Source: Vanessa cardui (lineage: Eukaryota; Arthropoda; Insecta; Lepidoptera; Nymphalidae). Taken from it: a stretch of DNA of 64,000 nucleotides. Below, piece after piece: positions 21,112 through 32,541 of this stretch. The position numbers were made by a program, and so were the translations under genes. The DNA lies in contig NC_061154.1 in NCBI RefSeq assembly GCF_905220365.1, forward strand, positions 992,001 through 1,056,000. Reading direction: 5' to 3'. The first letter of the stretch is position 1. Each line of letters starts with the position of its first letter. Below the pieces are notes generated by a model. It made no database searches, had not been told where the DNA came from, and saw nothing but the letters and a program-made list of their open reading frames with translations.

Positions 21112-21240
21112 GTTGCTCTTTTCAAATAAACAGATTTACAATGCTGTTCTTTACAATAATTACTGTCCTGTGATGGAACCCGAGCCAAACTCCAGGCGTT
21201 TTTTTCTTAAAAGTTTTCTTTTAACCAATATATTCTACAC

Positions 21241-23552
21241 ATAAACTATTTAATCAATGGATCAATTCACTAGGCTTAGAAAAGTGCGTTCAATTTCGAT
21301 GATGTATTTTTTTCGAATTCAAATTGAAATTCGAATCTTTTGGCTTCGAATTTTCTTGACATGTAAATGTTTTTTAAAATATTTTTTTAATTATAGCAAC
21401 ATTTGTATGATCATCAGCGACGTTCTTTGAGCATTTGTTTGTAATGTAGCAGAGAATATCTTCTTTTACCTAATGTAATTTAAATTAATTTTATTTATTT
21501 CGAAAACTCAATCGAGTGTGTGTTTGTTGTCCCCTATGTGTGTTTTATAATCTGTTTCGTTTTTTTTTTTATAATTATCTTGTTTATGATATTCAGAATT
21601 TTTATACGTATTTTATATTAAAAAAAATGTTGCATTGGAAAGTACCTACGATAAATGATTGACTAGAGATAATGTCTACTTAAATCAAGTCAGGAAACCA
21701 GAAGACGGCACTGGGTCCACTATGGTTTGGTCATTAAATGTCGAAGAATTTGTTCGATATATACCTATATAAACTTTATAAAGATTTAATTTAATTTAAG
21801 ACAAAATGCAATGATTACATTTTTTTAATTAAATTAATATAAATTGTATACAATATTTTTTTGTTGTTTAAATTATAGGTTGGCTGTTTTTAATTCCTTT
21901 TGTTTTCAAGATTTTTATATTTTAATGTTAACGATTTTACTCATTGGTAGTTTGTAATTATTTTATTTGAATGAAATAAGTTTTCTTGATATCTGTTAAG
22001 CTGCTGACACACACGCTTGATGCCAAGTGTGGTGGTCGCTTAAAGTATATTATTTTAAATCGCGCTTGCTCTTATTTTGCTTGGTTGACGCAGGTATTTC
22101 TTTAGTCTAGTTGTAAACACTCGCCAACAAAAAAAACGTTAAATTTTGGATTCCATTGAACACAATTGTATTGCGATTTTATGGTATACATTATGTAACT
22201 TGGATTCAAAGAACATGAATTTTCAGAATGTTTGATATTTTGTTACCGAGTGTGTCCGACAATACGAGTCCTTGATCCGAGGATTAGAATAAAAAGTAAC
22301 AAGTAGAATATACTAGAGTTGTACATGTACAATGTAGTGTAGGGTTTTTAGTCATTGTTACTATATATATTTTAGCATAGTTGATCGTTGAAAGCATCGA
22401 ATATAATCGATAAATATTGGAACATCACCATTCCAGACTAATTGTAATAAAATTTATTTTGTTAACAAACTTATACACGAATAATACAAATAAACATATA
22501 CTATGCGATCATTTGTTTCATTTTATCCATTAGTGTGATCACTATCAAGTTAGCGGTTTGATTGTAGGGCTTCAGGACATGAGCCCGATGGTAGGGCTTT
22601 GTGCAAGTTCCAGCCACTTAAATACTCTTGTTATTTCAGTAGTTCGGGATGGCCAAAATAATATTATCGTTTTACAATGATGCTTCAATGTCTCTATCTT
22701 CTGTAAGAATGCCCCACGCTATAGTCCAATTGTTTTATAATGACAGCTCAATCATATTTAAAATAAGAAATAGTGTTATATGCCAGTATGAAATGCTATG
22801 CCATATAAAATAATATTAATTACAGTTTTACATATTATTGATCAATTAATTACAATAATAATTGTAATTAAATATAATAAAGTAAATTCAATAGCTCCTG
22901 CTATATTAATAATATGCAATAATAATGTGATATAAATTATGATATAGAATCAAATGTCATAAAACCGTATTGAAGGCTAAGGTTACTCTCGTAACACTCT
23001 ACATACAAGCATATATACACTTAATATTGTTGTGTTCGGTTTGAAGGATGACTGAGCCAGGAAGAGCAAAGATGAATGAGGTCTAGGGCTTCTTATAACA
23101 CGCTACTAAAATGTGTTGTGTATATCTGAAAAGCGATGATGGCCTGTATGTTAAAGTATCGTCAAAGCATATCCATTTTAAGTAGTTTGATTCCACGCCC
23201 CGATGGTTTGAGTCTTGCATGTACTAGTGTTCTTTCTTCATGTTTAAAGTTTTGTAATGCCAGTGTCAAAGTAGCGAAATAATTATCTGTGTCGGATGAT
23301 GGAGATCGTTCGCAAAGCAATTGTGGCTCTACGACCATGTCAATGCTAATTCAAATAGATTTTCGGAAGTTCTTTTGCACTTGGCGGTCAAAACGGTTAA
23401 ATAAATCTGTTTAAATCAAATTTGGTAATGTTTTGATAGTAATCGATTAATATTTACGAAAATTAAATTGAATTTTTTAAAAAAGAAACGTAATCCCGCT
23501 GTAATCAGTTATATAATAATCAGTTTAGCTCTGTCAAAATATTTTTTATTAG
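21241..23552. other. Intergenic, no gene seen
   Basis: AT-rich. A fragment of repeat C (GATGGTAGGGCTTTGTGCAAG) lies at about 22587-22607, and further worn C-like pieces are near 23030-23060. No coding region is supported. Confidence 0.5.
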
Positions 23553-23868
23553 AGTCTCACCAATGATATTCTAATAAACAGATATGTTATACCCATACTA
23601 AACAACAGAAAAAAGGGAGCCGCGCCGGGCACCGTTTAATTTATATTTCGTTACAAGTATATTGATAAAAACAATAAGTAAAAGGGATAACTATATGTTT
23701 TAATTACGCAAAACGTATTACTACATAAATATGATTTATCGACGTATTACTGGCATAATTATGATGAAAACGAGAAAAGGCAAACGTCCCAATTAGGACG
23801 TTTTCTAGTCTTCACTTTTTGCGCGTTAATCTGCTAAATCTGCTTACTAGAACATCATTGAGTCTCAT
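23553..23868 (-). mobile_element. hAT-type MITE H, copy 1 (300 bp)
   Basis: Element 23561-23860 between AGTCTCAC and AGTCTCAT, an 8-bp duplication with one mismatch. Its ends CAATGATATTCTAATAAACA and TTACTAGAACATCATTG are inverted repeats. Near one end is the palindrome-like AAACGTCCCAATTAGGACGTTT. Reverse orientation to copies 2 and 3. Confidence 0.88.
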
Positions 23869-25026
23869 ACATTTATATAATTATGTACTTATGTACTTTG
23901 GTACGGATGCATGCAATTTCAGTCACTAATCATACACTCTACCGCAAAACAGTAAATAATTAATTTGTAGAGTGCTACCTCGAAGGCCGAGTGAGCCAGT
24001 GAGTATGAAGAGTGATATTACTTGCCATCATTGACTGATTTGCTAGTCCACCAAAGCTAGACAAATTATTATTTCATGGGGATTACCAACATTACGTCCA
24101 ACACCAGCAATTTTTATTTATTTACAAGCAGAACTGTTTTCAGACGTCCGCCTTAACCGTGTATTGGGTATATACATAGCATATGTATAACACTACATTT
24201 TTTTCTATACGTTTTGTGTATATTCATTTTTTAGTAAGCTATCACAAAAAAATTCTAACTAAACTAAACGCTACCGCATTATCAATCAATCTCAAAACGC
24301 AAATGTTAGTATATTATGTGTAAATTAAAAGTCTATTATGTGTAAAAATAGGCACTTAGTAAAATAATAGAAATGCTTTAATATGCAATCAAAGAAGTAA
24401 AGTAAAAGTAAAAGTGAGTAAGTCTTTTAATCTTGCTTCCTTATATTCTATATAGATAAGATTCATTACACTTATGATCTATTTTAATACATTTATTTAC
24501 TTATACACACATTTGGTTTTTGGGTTATTGTAACTAGGTAATAACGGCAAGTCCAAAACTTAGCTCCCGATTTGTTAAGAAGTATCATAAAACGTTCCTT
24601 TTTTGTGCATTTTTTTATTATTTTTGTCTTATTACTTTATTAAAAATTTACTTTTTCCCCACTTAATTAAATCAAATCAAACCAAAGTTACTTTATCCTT
24701 AGGTGGGCCCTAAAGTTCGCTCCTGGGAGCACATTTGCTGTAAACGTATTCAATAATGTAAAACGACAGAAATAAATTTTAAAGGTTCAAAAGGTGAATT
24801 CTCCCGAGGAGAACTGGAAATAAACACAATAAATACTTTTTTCGAAAAAACATTTACGTAGATTATATTACTCAATACAATATTTGAATAAAGTATTATC
24901 CTGCCTGGAAATCAACGAACGATATTATACTATATTATTTAATGAGTAGTAATTATTTGTTTGTTGATTTTATTTCAAAGAAGTCATTGATTTTTTTTTG
25001 TTAAAATACTAGATATATTATTTAAC
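23869..25026. other. Intergenic with possible worn LINE tail
   Basis: At about 24662-24830 a run of AAATCAAATCAAACC is followed by TCTCCCGAGGAGAACTGG, reminiscent of other lepidopteran LINE 3' ends, but the match is weak. Nothing else is recognised. Confidence 0.4.
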
Positions 25027-25086
25027 TTTGATCAAAAATGAAAGTCCTTAAAATTGTTATTTTAAGGACTTTCATTTTTGATCAAA
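25027..25086. repeat. Perfect 27-bp inverted repeat, 6-base loop
   Basis: The arms 25027-25053 (TTTGATCAAAAATGAAAGTC then CTTAAAA) and 25060-25086 are exact reverse complements, separated by TTGTTA. The hairpin is not part of any repeat family I recognise in the window. Confidence 0.93.
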
Positions 25087-25276
25087 TACATTTGTGATGT
25101 TTCACAAAATAGAAGTTAAAAACAAATAACGCTAAATAATTTCGTTATTTGTTAAGTAAGTAATTTAAAAACCAAAAATTAACACATATTTAGTTGCGTA
25201 CAATTCGTTTTAGATTACTATAATAAATTCAACAAGGATCTCCACCCAAACAGTCCTTCATTTACGTATTCCAACG

Positions 25277-25473
25277 CTACGTGGTCCAGATTATATTATG
25301 TGAGAAGTCATACGGGCGTAAGACGGTCCCCCCGCCATCACTCAGTCTGTCGGGCGAAGGTTCCAACACGGCTATGCACTTTACAACGCCCACAGTACAT
25401 GTGTCTAAGGGAATGTGCGACTTAATAGTTATAGACATTCGATGAACGGTCACCTTGCCCGAATTCAGGGTTA
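25277..25473 (-). CDS. Unrecognised exon-like open frame
   Basis: A minus-strand frame follows an acceptor-like ATATATTTTTAG and reads TLNSGKVTVHRMSITIKSH, then IPLDTCTVGVVKCIAVLEPS and PDRLSDGGGTVLRPYDFSHN, ending at a TAG at 25277-25279. G+C is higher than in the flanks and the residue composition is protein-like. I do not recognise a family. It could be a terminal exon, or a relic of a mobile element. No neighbouring exon was found. Confidence 0.25.
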
Positions 25474-25525
25474 CTAAAAATATATCAATAAATTCTGTGG
25501 TTCGATATTGGTGAGGAATATACAA

Positions 25526-26321
25526 ATTTCAATTTCGAATTAAAATCATTTTTTTATATATTGTTTTTTTTTTTTTTTTTTTTCTTAAAGGAAGCAAAGA
25601 TAATGTAACGTACAGCCACATATTCAATACTTTTTTAAATAATTGTAATGATTTTTGTAGAAATTAAAATCCAAATACGGAAATAAAAAAACTTTAGCTG
25701 ATTAACTGTCGTAAATTCAAAATATATAGATAATTATTATCAACTTGTAACGTGTTAATCCCGTCACTACATAACTTACATTAATCAATTATTTATTTCG
25801 GTATTCTGACATTGGAGAATCCATCCAAATACTGTCTAGTATTGACCAGTGATGCGAGAAAAAAATCTAACTGTCATAATTAATATCAAAACACGTGTTA
25901 TTTTTCGAGTTAGTAGATGTGACTCGACCTTTATAGTTATCATAGTGTTTACGGATGTGAGGTATTAATCAGTTATACGATTATCGATTCTATCGTTTTG
26001 AGACGAATCGTTTCGAATGTAAACGATGAAACGAGTTCCTCTTTATCTAGACGACATGGCAATCGATTACATGAACACGTTTGTAGAATTATATGTTTAT
26101 TACTTTTAGATAAATGAACTAAACATTATATGTTTGTACTATGCGTTCGACAAAATCAATAGGCGTCATTATCGTCGGATTCACTGACCGAATGAACCGT
26201 CATCCTAGTATATGATATAAGTCATCTTCGCCTACCATAATATCTAGAGTCTCCCAGTATGGTAATACTATAACTGGGCTATACATTTTTAAACAAATTA
26301 ATATGTGTTTTAATTTAATAT
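25526..26321. other. Intergenic, no gene seen
   Basis: A long T-run lies at about 25561-25582. Otherwise AT-rich unique-looking sequence. Confidence 0.5.
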
Positions 26322-26570
26322 ATTATGTAGACCGCCTTGGTGGTAGGGCCTTGTGCAAGCCCGCCTGGGTAGGTACCATCCACTTATCAATTATTCAAAC
26401 GCCAAATTACAGTACTCAGTATTGTTGTGTTCCGGTTTGAAGGGACTAAGCCTGTAGTTACACTGAGCCAGTGTAACTACAGGCACAAGGGACATAACAT
26501 CTTAGTTCCCAAGGTTGGTGGCACATTGACAATGTAAGGAATGGTTAATATTTCTTACAGCGTTAAAAAA
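26322..26570 (+). repeat. Repeat C with internal inverted duplication
   Basis: The copy has GGTGGTAGGGCCTTGTGCAA, CTGGGTAGGTACCATCCACT, CAGTACTCAGTATTGTTGTG, GAGCCAGTGTAACTACAGGC and GACATAACATCTTAGTTCCC in order, ending near TTTCTTACAGCG, without the last block. In its middle, 26450-26465 is an exact inverted copy of 26469-26484 (see findings). Confidence 0.8.
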
Positions 26571-26886
26571 ATGATATCAGTGTAGTTATTATTTTTATTA
26601 TAACTAGCTGTTTCCACAGTACAACCCTGGTTTTACCTCTGGATATTGCTTTGAATAGAAAATTAATAGGGTTTAAAGGAGCATCTTCACGAGTCTAATG
26701 CTGTTTATTTTGTAAATTTTACATTATGTCTTATATAAAGTTATTTATGTGGAATATATATGATAAATTTAACAGGTGGTATTCAGGTGTTAATCATAAA
26801 AAAGTTTAGCGAACAAACAGACTGACGAACTTTGAAACAGTGTTAATTTCGGATTTATAATATCGGGATAGTATTACCGTGTAGTA

Positions 26887-27186
26887 AGGGCGTGATGGCC
26901 CAGTGGTTAGAGCCCGTGCATCTTTAGCGATGAGTGCGAGTTCAAACCCAGGCAGGACCACTTAATATTCAAGTGCTTCATTTGTCTTTATAATTCATCT
27001 CGTTCTCAGTGGTGAAGAAAAACATTGTAAGGAAACCAGCTTAAAAATTCTGCCACATGTGTATCTCAACAACCCGCATTGGAACAGCTTGGTGGAATAT
27101 TTATATTGTTCCAAAGCTATCCTCAAAGGGAGAGGAAGGTTTTAGCCCATCAGTGAGAAATTTACAGGCTGTTGTTGTTTGTTGAT
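26887..27186 (+). mobile_element. SINE A, full length, diverged
   Basis: Head GATGGCCCAGTGGTTAGA and GAGTTCAAACCCAGGCAGG, complete body, and tail GGCTGTTGTTGTTTGTTG. Many substitutions and a small insertion before GTTCCAAAG. Confidence 0.85.
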
Positions 27187-28069
27187 AGTATTACCCCTAA
27201 TCCAAACAATTTATTAGTCAGTAATTACACTGTTTCCCATAAAAACATTCGTAAATAAATCGTAGTTGTTTTCAAAAAGTTATGATACAGAGCACTAAAC
27301 ATAATTAGAATCGCGGAAAAGATTCGATACGCACCGCAATGTTTGGCCAGCAATCACTCAGGGGTGTATTGACGTGTATATCGGAGAGCGGCGGTCGCAG
27401 GTCGACAAACAGAGCTGACGAGCACACGCGTGCCAAATTTTGATAAACTCCTCACTTCATGTTTAATCATACGACATTAAAGGCTGTACACACCGAACGA
27501 TCGCTGCATTATCTTTTTCCATTAGGGGACCGACTGTTCAAACGATCGGCGCCCTGCTCCAACCTAACTTTGATTTGATGACTCTGTACCGTGTTTATTA
27601 ATTTATTACGATTATATATTGAGTGTTTACTGAACACCTATATCGTCTAATTGGATAGCGGGTTCTATTTATATATAAATTGCTTTTATTTAACAAATTG
27701 ATTAATATATATATTATATTAAAAATCACTTTATAAGTAATAAAGTTTTATATGGATAAAAGTTGATTTTAGCTATAGCTATTAGCCGTTTATAAAATAT
27801 TCAAAGACGAACAATATTTCGCTTTAACATTTTTATTAATAGTTAGGTGTATATTTTAGTTTCCTATATTTTGTCCTGCCTAGGGGATGCGCGTCCTAGC
27901 TGCCTACACTGCCTGCCTAATGGATAATCCAGCTCTGGCAATGACGCGAAGGGTCGAGAACGATGCCTGTAACCAGGAGACCAATATTTTTAATTGATTA
28001 GATAGGCAGAGGATAACGCAGGACTTTTTTCTTTACGGGTATCTTACTTATCTATATAGTATCTTATCT
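27187..28069. other. Intergenic, complex sequence
   Basis: At about 27340-27600 a GC-richer block includes GGAGAGCGGCGGTCGCAGGT and GCGCCCTGCTCCAACC. It has no open frame of note. It could be a promoter or an untranslated exon; nothing confirms this. Confidence 0.35.
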
Positions 28070-28256
28070 ATATAATGTGAAAGTAGCTCTGTCTGTTTGT
28101 CTGTCTTTCACGACCAAACCGCTGAACCGATTTTGATGAAATTTGAAATGAAGCAGACTTGAACTCCACGAAAGGACACAGCTTACTTTTTTGGTTGACA
28201 CATGACAACCAACACCCTTAAACACTAGCGAATCCACGGGCGATTACCAGTAACTC
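28070..28256 (+). mobile_element. Helitron-like family E copy
   Basis: It reads in the opposite direction to the copy at 6996: AATGTGAAAGTAGCTCTGTC, GACCAAACCGCTGAACCGAT, TTTGATGAAATTTG, TTACTTTTTTGGTTGACACATG, ending near ACTAGCGAATCCACGGGCGA. Confidence 0.55.
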
Positions 28257-28420
28257 ATACTCACACATTGATATATTTCATCGTCATTACATCATTTAAA
28301 AAATATTAAAAACAAAACTTTACTTTAATTACTCATACTCATCCAGAACTCACACATACATACAAAACAAGTCTGTGTTGCCATACATTTTATGTTTTTT
28401 TTTATTAAAGTAGTAATATA

Positions 28421-28672
28421 AAGTCACAGCCTGTACATTTACCACTGCTGAGATAAGGCCTCCTCTTCCATTGAGAAGAGGGTTTGGTTTCACGCTGTCC
28501 AATGCGGGTTGGTAGAATGCACATGTGGCAGAATTCCTATGAAATTAGACATGCAGGTTTCCTCACGATGTTTTCCTTCACCGCCGAGCACGAGATGAAT
28601 TAAAAACACAAATTAAGCACAAATATATATAGTGGTGCTTGCCTGGGTTTGAGCCCGCAACCATCTCAGCTT
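28421..28672 (-). mobile_element. SINE A, 5' end incomplete
   Basis: Reverse copy: CACAGCCTGTACATTTACCA, GAGAAGAGGGTTTGG, CAATGCGGGTTGGTAGAATG, CACATGTGGCAGAATTCC, CGAGCACGAGATGAATTA and head GGTTTGAGCCCGCAACCATC. The head is cut before the A box. Confidence 0.85.
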
Positions 28673-28961
28673 TTTTAATTGTTATATAGTTCCCTTATTA
28701 TTTTCAATTTAACAAGGAACTGCATGCAACAACAACTGCATCTTGGTTCTACGCCGTCGACCAAACGTAGTATTAAAGGGCACAATCGCGAATAAAACTT
28801 AAGAATAATATACATAACGACATTTAATAATATTAAAAAAATATCCATATATATTACTTCTGCAGCGTACCTGAAATGAAACAAATAAAAAAAAAACGTA
28901 ATAAGTATTTTTATCCTCAAGGGATAAAAGGGATTTCATTTCAGAACATAAGAAGATAAAA

Positions 28962-29130
28962 AATCGAGTCAAATCAAATTAAATTCCTTCATCAATTGCA
29001 GAAACATTACACTCTATTATGATACGAACAAACATTACCAGGCCTTCGTAAAACAATACCCACATGTCAAAAGAACCGGCGAAAGAAACTCAGAGGTACC
29101 TATTAATTAGGACATAGAAATAATTATACA
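28962..29130 (-). mobile_element. Worn LINE 3' tail
   Basis: GTCAAATCAAATTAAATTCC followed by an ACATGTCAAAAGAACCGGCG block and GAAAGAAACTCAGAGGTACC resembles the tail region of the LINE family at 60886 (AGAACCGGCAAGAAACGCAGT). It is strongly diverged, with no coding remains. Confidence 0.45.
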
Positions 29131-29409
29131 TTAAGAATAATTCGTAAACCCATTGTTTTATTATTAATATTCCACGTGGTATGGGTTTTAAATATAGAAA
29201 TAGAAATAATAATCCGCAGTTCAAACTAAGGCTTCAGATAATTCTTCTAAAGTCTTCCATAAATAGACACGCTGCACGCTGACGTGACGAGGTCTATAAA
29301 GACGTCACGTGTTGCATATGCGACGTAGATTTTACGAGTTCCCAATGTCACGCAACGTCGCAATGCGTAGCCCTTACCCGTCTCGGCTTCGCACGGATGC
29401 AATGATACA

Positions 29410-29636
29410 CACAAATAAACATTGGACATCATCACATACATTACTCTGATCCCAAGGCTTTTGTTGTGGAAAATCAGAGGTAACACCTAGACCCTAGACA
29501 ACTTAGAAAACTAATTAAAGTACGACACAACTTAGATGTCGCATCGGCAAAATTCGTCGCCGGGAGTAGAACCCGGGACTTTGAAGTGTCGTGCACAAGA
29601 AAACCGGTGTACACACTACTCGACCACGGAGGTCGA
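29410..29636 (-). mobile_element. SINE B carrying a TIR element end
   Basis: The minus strand starts GACCTCCGTGGTCGAGTAGT, has B box GGGTTCTACTCCCGGC, then at 29519-29558 a 40-bp piece matching one terminus of TIR element M (AGTACGACACAACTTAGATG on +), then resumes the SINE body at TTAGTTTTCTAAGTTGTC and ends near ATGTTTATTTG. Confidence 0.78.
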
Positions 29637-29640
29637 CATA

Positions 29641-29835
29641 TCAGTAAAAACATCTATAATTATCAGACTTTCTTTACCTAGTTGTCCATGTATTATATAC
29701 AAAAAACCGTCCTTACAAATCATTCTATATATTAAAGAAAACCGCATCAAAATCCTTTTCGTAATTTTAAAAGAGTAAGCATACACAGGGACAAACAGCG
29801 GTACGCGACTTTGTTTTATATATTATGTAATGGTA
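29641..29835 (-). mobile_element. Helitron-like family G copy
   Basis: Reverse copy with TTGTCCATGTATTATATACA, AACCGCATCAAAATCC, CATACACAGGGACAAACAGC and GCGACTTTGTTTTATATATT-ATGTAATGG. The end carrying CTAG is lost; the SINE B above abuts it. Confidence 0.6.
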
Positions 29836-31562
29836 ATGATGATGAAGATAAAATCAATAACTAAAAATATTCTGTGAAAATTGGACTAGTTGAATGCTGA
29901 TGTTAATTTTATCTCATATTGACTTTAATTATTGTTTGATCCAGGATAATATATTTAATAGATTACATGGATTTTAGATGGAGATCGTGGATTCAAATCC
30001 TCGCTAAATTCAAGCAAAACTAATTCAACTGGATGAAATTCTTTGACACGCTCTAAACACTCTTGAGTTGTTTACACTCTATTGACAGTAATGTTTGAAG
30101 CCAATTGTCACAACATATATTGCACTAACACAAGTCTAGTCTAGTTATTAATCAGCTTTAATCTAAATGGTCATTGGTCAGTCGTAATCAACGTCGACCA
30201 ATGAGAGAACAGATTAAAGTCAAACGACTAAAAATCGTCTAAGAGACACATTAAACATATTTTACTAAAAAAGTATGATTGTAATATGTTAGTCGAAAGA
30301 GACGGAGAGACATGACTGAGCTTCTCTTTTTTAAATTTCGAATATCGAATTGACAGTTATGATTTATTGAATAATTTGAAAAACAAAAAAGAAAAACTTT
30401 TTCTTTAGTTAATAAGAAACACAAAGCAATAAATGAAATACCAATGAAAGCTGTCAATGCTGTACTTAAACAAATTTTACGGGAAATCTCTATATTAAAT
30501 ATTTGCGCGCGTTAATCGGTTTGTCCAATTAGTTTGTTGATCGACGGCGCAGTTAAAATTAACTGAACAAATCGAGTCGCTGTGTAAGTAGTTTAAATCA
30601 AAGTTTAACTAAAATCCTAATTGATGTAAGATCGTAGGTGTGTAAGTACTTATTTGTACGGAATTTTAAATTATTGTTTGTATAAAATATTTTTAGACAA
30701 ATATAAACTCGTCGGAGTGATGGGAACGAAAACTTGATGAAAAATGACTCACTGCTTATTCTATAATATTGAACGAAAACTTACGACACAAGTAAAGCAA
30801 TGTGTGGAACTGGTCAGGTGAGAATGTCTATTTTCATAAAAGTTTATAGATTCAAATCTCCTTTAAAATATAAATTTACAAATAATCCTTGTTTAGCTAA
30901 TGTAAGGATGTAAAATAAATTCTTGTTTTAAATGTTTGTTTTCTAGTGTGTGTGTTTCTACTTGGTTTTGATGTTACTGACTCCGGAATCAATCATTTAC
31001 AAATATAATTTAATAAAACAGCCTATTTGCTATAGATAAATAGTACTCCAATTAATATTGAAGTATTATTATAATAGCAATACAATAATATTTTGCATTG
31101 TGATAGTTTATATACTCTATGATTTTTATAATAAATTTATCATATAAAAATAAAAAAAAATTCTAAAAGTGTATTTATTCCCCGTGAAGTCTAGTCGAAC
31201 AAATATTCTATTTCTATTCCGTTAGAAATATGAAAAAGTAAAGTTGGACAGCTTATAGAAATCGAAGCACAGAATTGCACTAACAGTATTGCCATATTGG
31301 AAATGATTAAAATCACACAATAGAATATAAATAGTACTTTTTTTTTTGTTAAGGAGTGTTGCGTGTGTTAATTATGTTTAAGTCAATCAATTTCTTAAAA
31401 ACACGTGTTTATGACATGACATTCTAAGCGCCAAAAATATTGAGCTCCATATTGTAATTATGATTACTTTCTTTTTTTTCATAACAGTACAATGTCTATT
31501 TTCAATGATTTAATAGTGGCTTTATTTTCTGCCCCAAATAAGTGTAAAACTTATGCCGTTGA
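29836..31562. other. Intergenic, weak gene-start candidate
   Basis: At 30749-30825 an ATG opens a 25-codon frame that runs into AG-GTGAGA, a good donor; see findings. The flanking CATTGGTC...GACCAATG near 30170 is a short inverted repeat. No gene can be supported. Confidence 0.35.
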
Positions 31563-31650
31563 GCCGAGATGCCCCAATGGGGTCAGAAAATGTGATGTTG
31601 AACCAAAAATAGCGGGTTGAAAACCGAACAAGCACTACTTAGTTTCATAT
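31563..31650 (+). mobile_element. Degraded SINE A head
   Basis: GAGCCGAGATGCCCCAATGG, then GCGGGTTGAAAACCGAACAA and GCACTACTTAG follow the order of the SINE A tRNA-like head. The body is not recognisable. Confidence 0.45.
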
Positions 31651-32338
31651 ACTTATCTACGAGTAGCTGTGCTATACTGATTAATTAAAGTATTATTATA
31701 GAACGATGTTATTGCACCTGATGTCCTTTTTAATTACGTCGTAATATATTTCTTGAAACACCAAGAATGGACTTGCTCCACGCACCATGTGTTCAACGGT
31801 GTTTATGTGTCATTTTAAATAATAGTCCCTTTATATTTTTTAATAATTTCATAAGATTTATATCTGCGACTGTTTCTAGACGTACATGTTGTACAAATTG
31901 CGTTTTCACCCTTCTAAACGCCCTTGTATTTTAAAATTGTTAAACGCAGCTTCGAAGTTAACAGTATCGCCGTTCGTTATTAAAAATAATCCACACCTTT
32001 ATTAAAAATAACCCTTTTGTTCGAATAGAATTACAGGGTAATTTGTTACGCTAAGATTAAACTTTTATTAGAATTATAGCTCCGATGTCCTCTCCGTTTA
32101 TAAACGTGAGATACAGACATGCTATAAAAGTTTTTTTTAAAGAATATTTTGTGTAAAGCAAATCAATGGTAATATACAAGGACATATTTGTTTTTTATGT
32201 ATGTGATAACTAGGGTTACAGACTTTGTAACATTGTGTAACATTTTTTTATATATACCTAGTGGTACTTATTGTGTATTCTATTTGATTAAAACACACTT
32301 ACATTTTTTTCGAAAAATACGTCCAATATTTTATTCAA
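31651..32338. other. Intergenic, no gene seen
   Basis: AT-rich, no repeat or coding region recognised. Confidence 0.5.
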
Positions 32339-32541
32339 TACTAGTTGCCGTCTGCGGTTTTGCTCGTATTTTAGGGGTTTGATTGTCACGTGTTAAGCAA
32401 AAAAGTCGCCTATGTATGTATGTATGAGTATGTTGAGCTCCAACCAACTTTGCTTTATACCAAATTTAATAAAATTCGTTTCAGCGGTTTGGTAGTGAAA
32501 GGGCGACAGACAGACATTCACGTTTATAATACTAAAGTATT
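32339..32541 (-). mobile_element. Helitron-like family E copy, well preserved
   Basis: Begins ACTAGTTGCCGTCTGCGGTT on +, then TTTTAGGGGTTTGATTGTCA, AAAAAAGTCGCCTATGTATG, AAAATTCGTTTCAGCGGTTT, GGGCGACAGACAGACATTCA and TTTATAATACTAAAGTA. The minus strand thus ends CTAGT, matching the CTRR-plus-T ending of Helitrons. Confidence 0.6.

Larger units (their letters stand above)
19810..21240 (-). mobile_element. LINE 3' end interrupted by two insertions
   Basis: Three pieces of the same LINE tail as in intron 5 lie in order: 19810-19890, 20139-20189 and 21108-21240. The first gap is filled by a SINE B (19891-20138), the second by a 918-bp TIR element (20190-21107). Joined pieces would read continuously through CCATCGTTTCGGAAAGC and CTCGCCTATAGTTGCTC. 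Confidence 0.75.
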
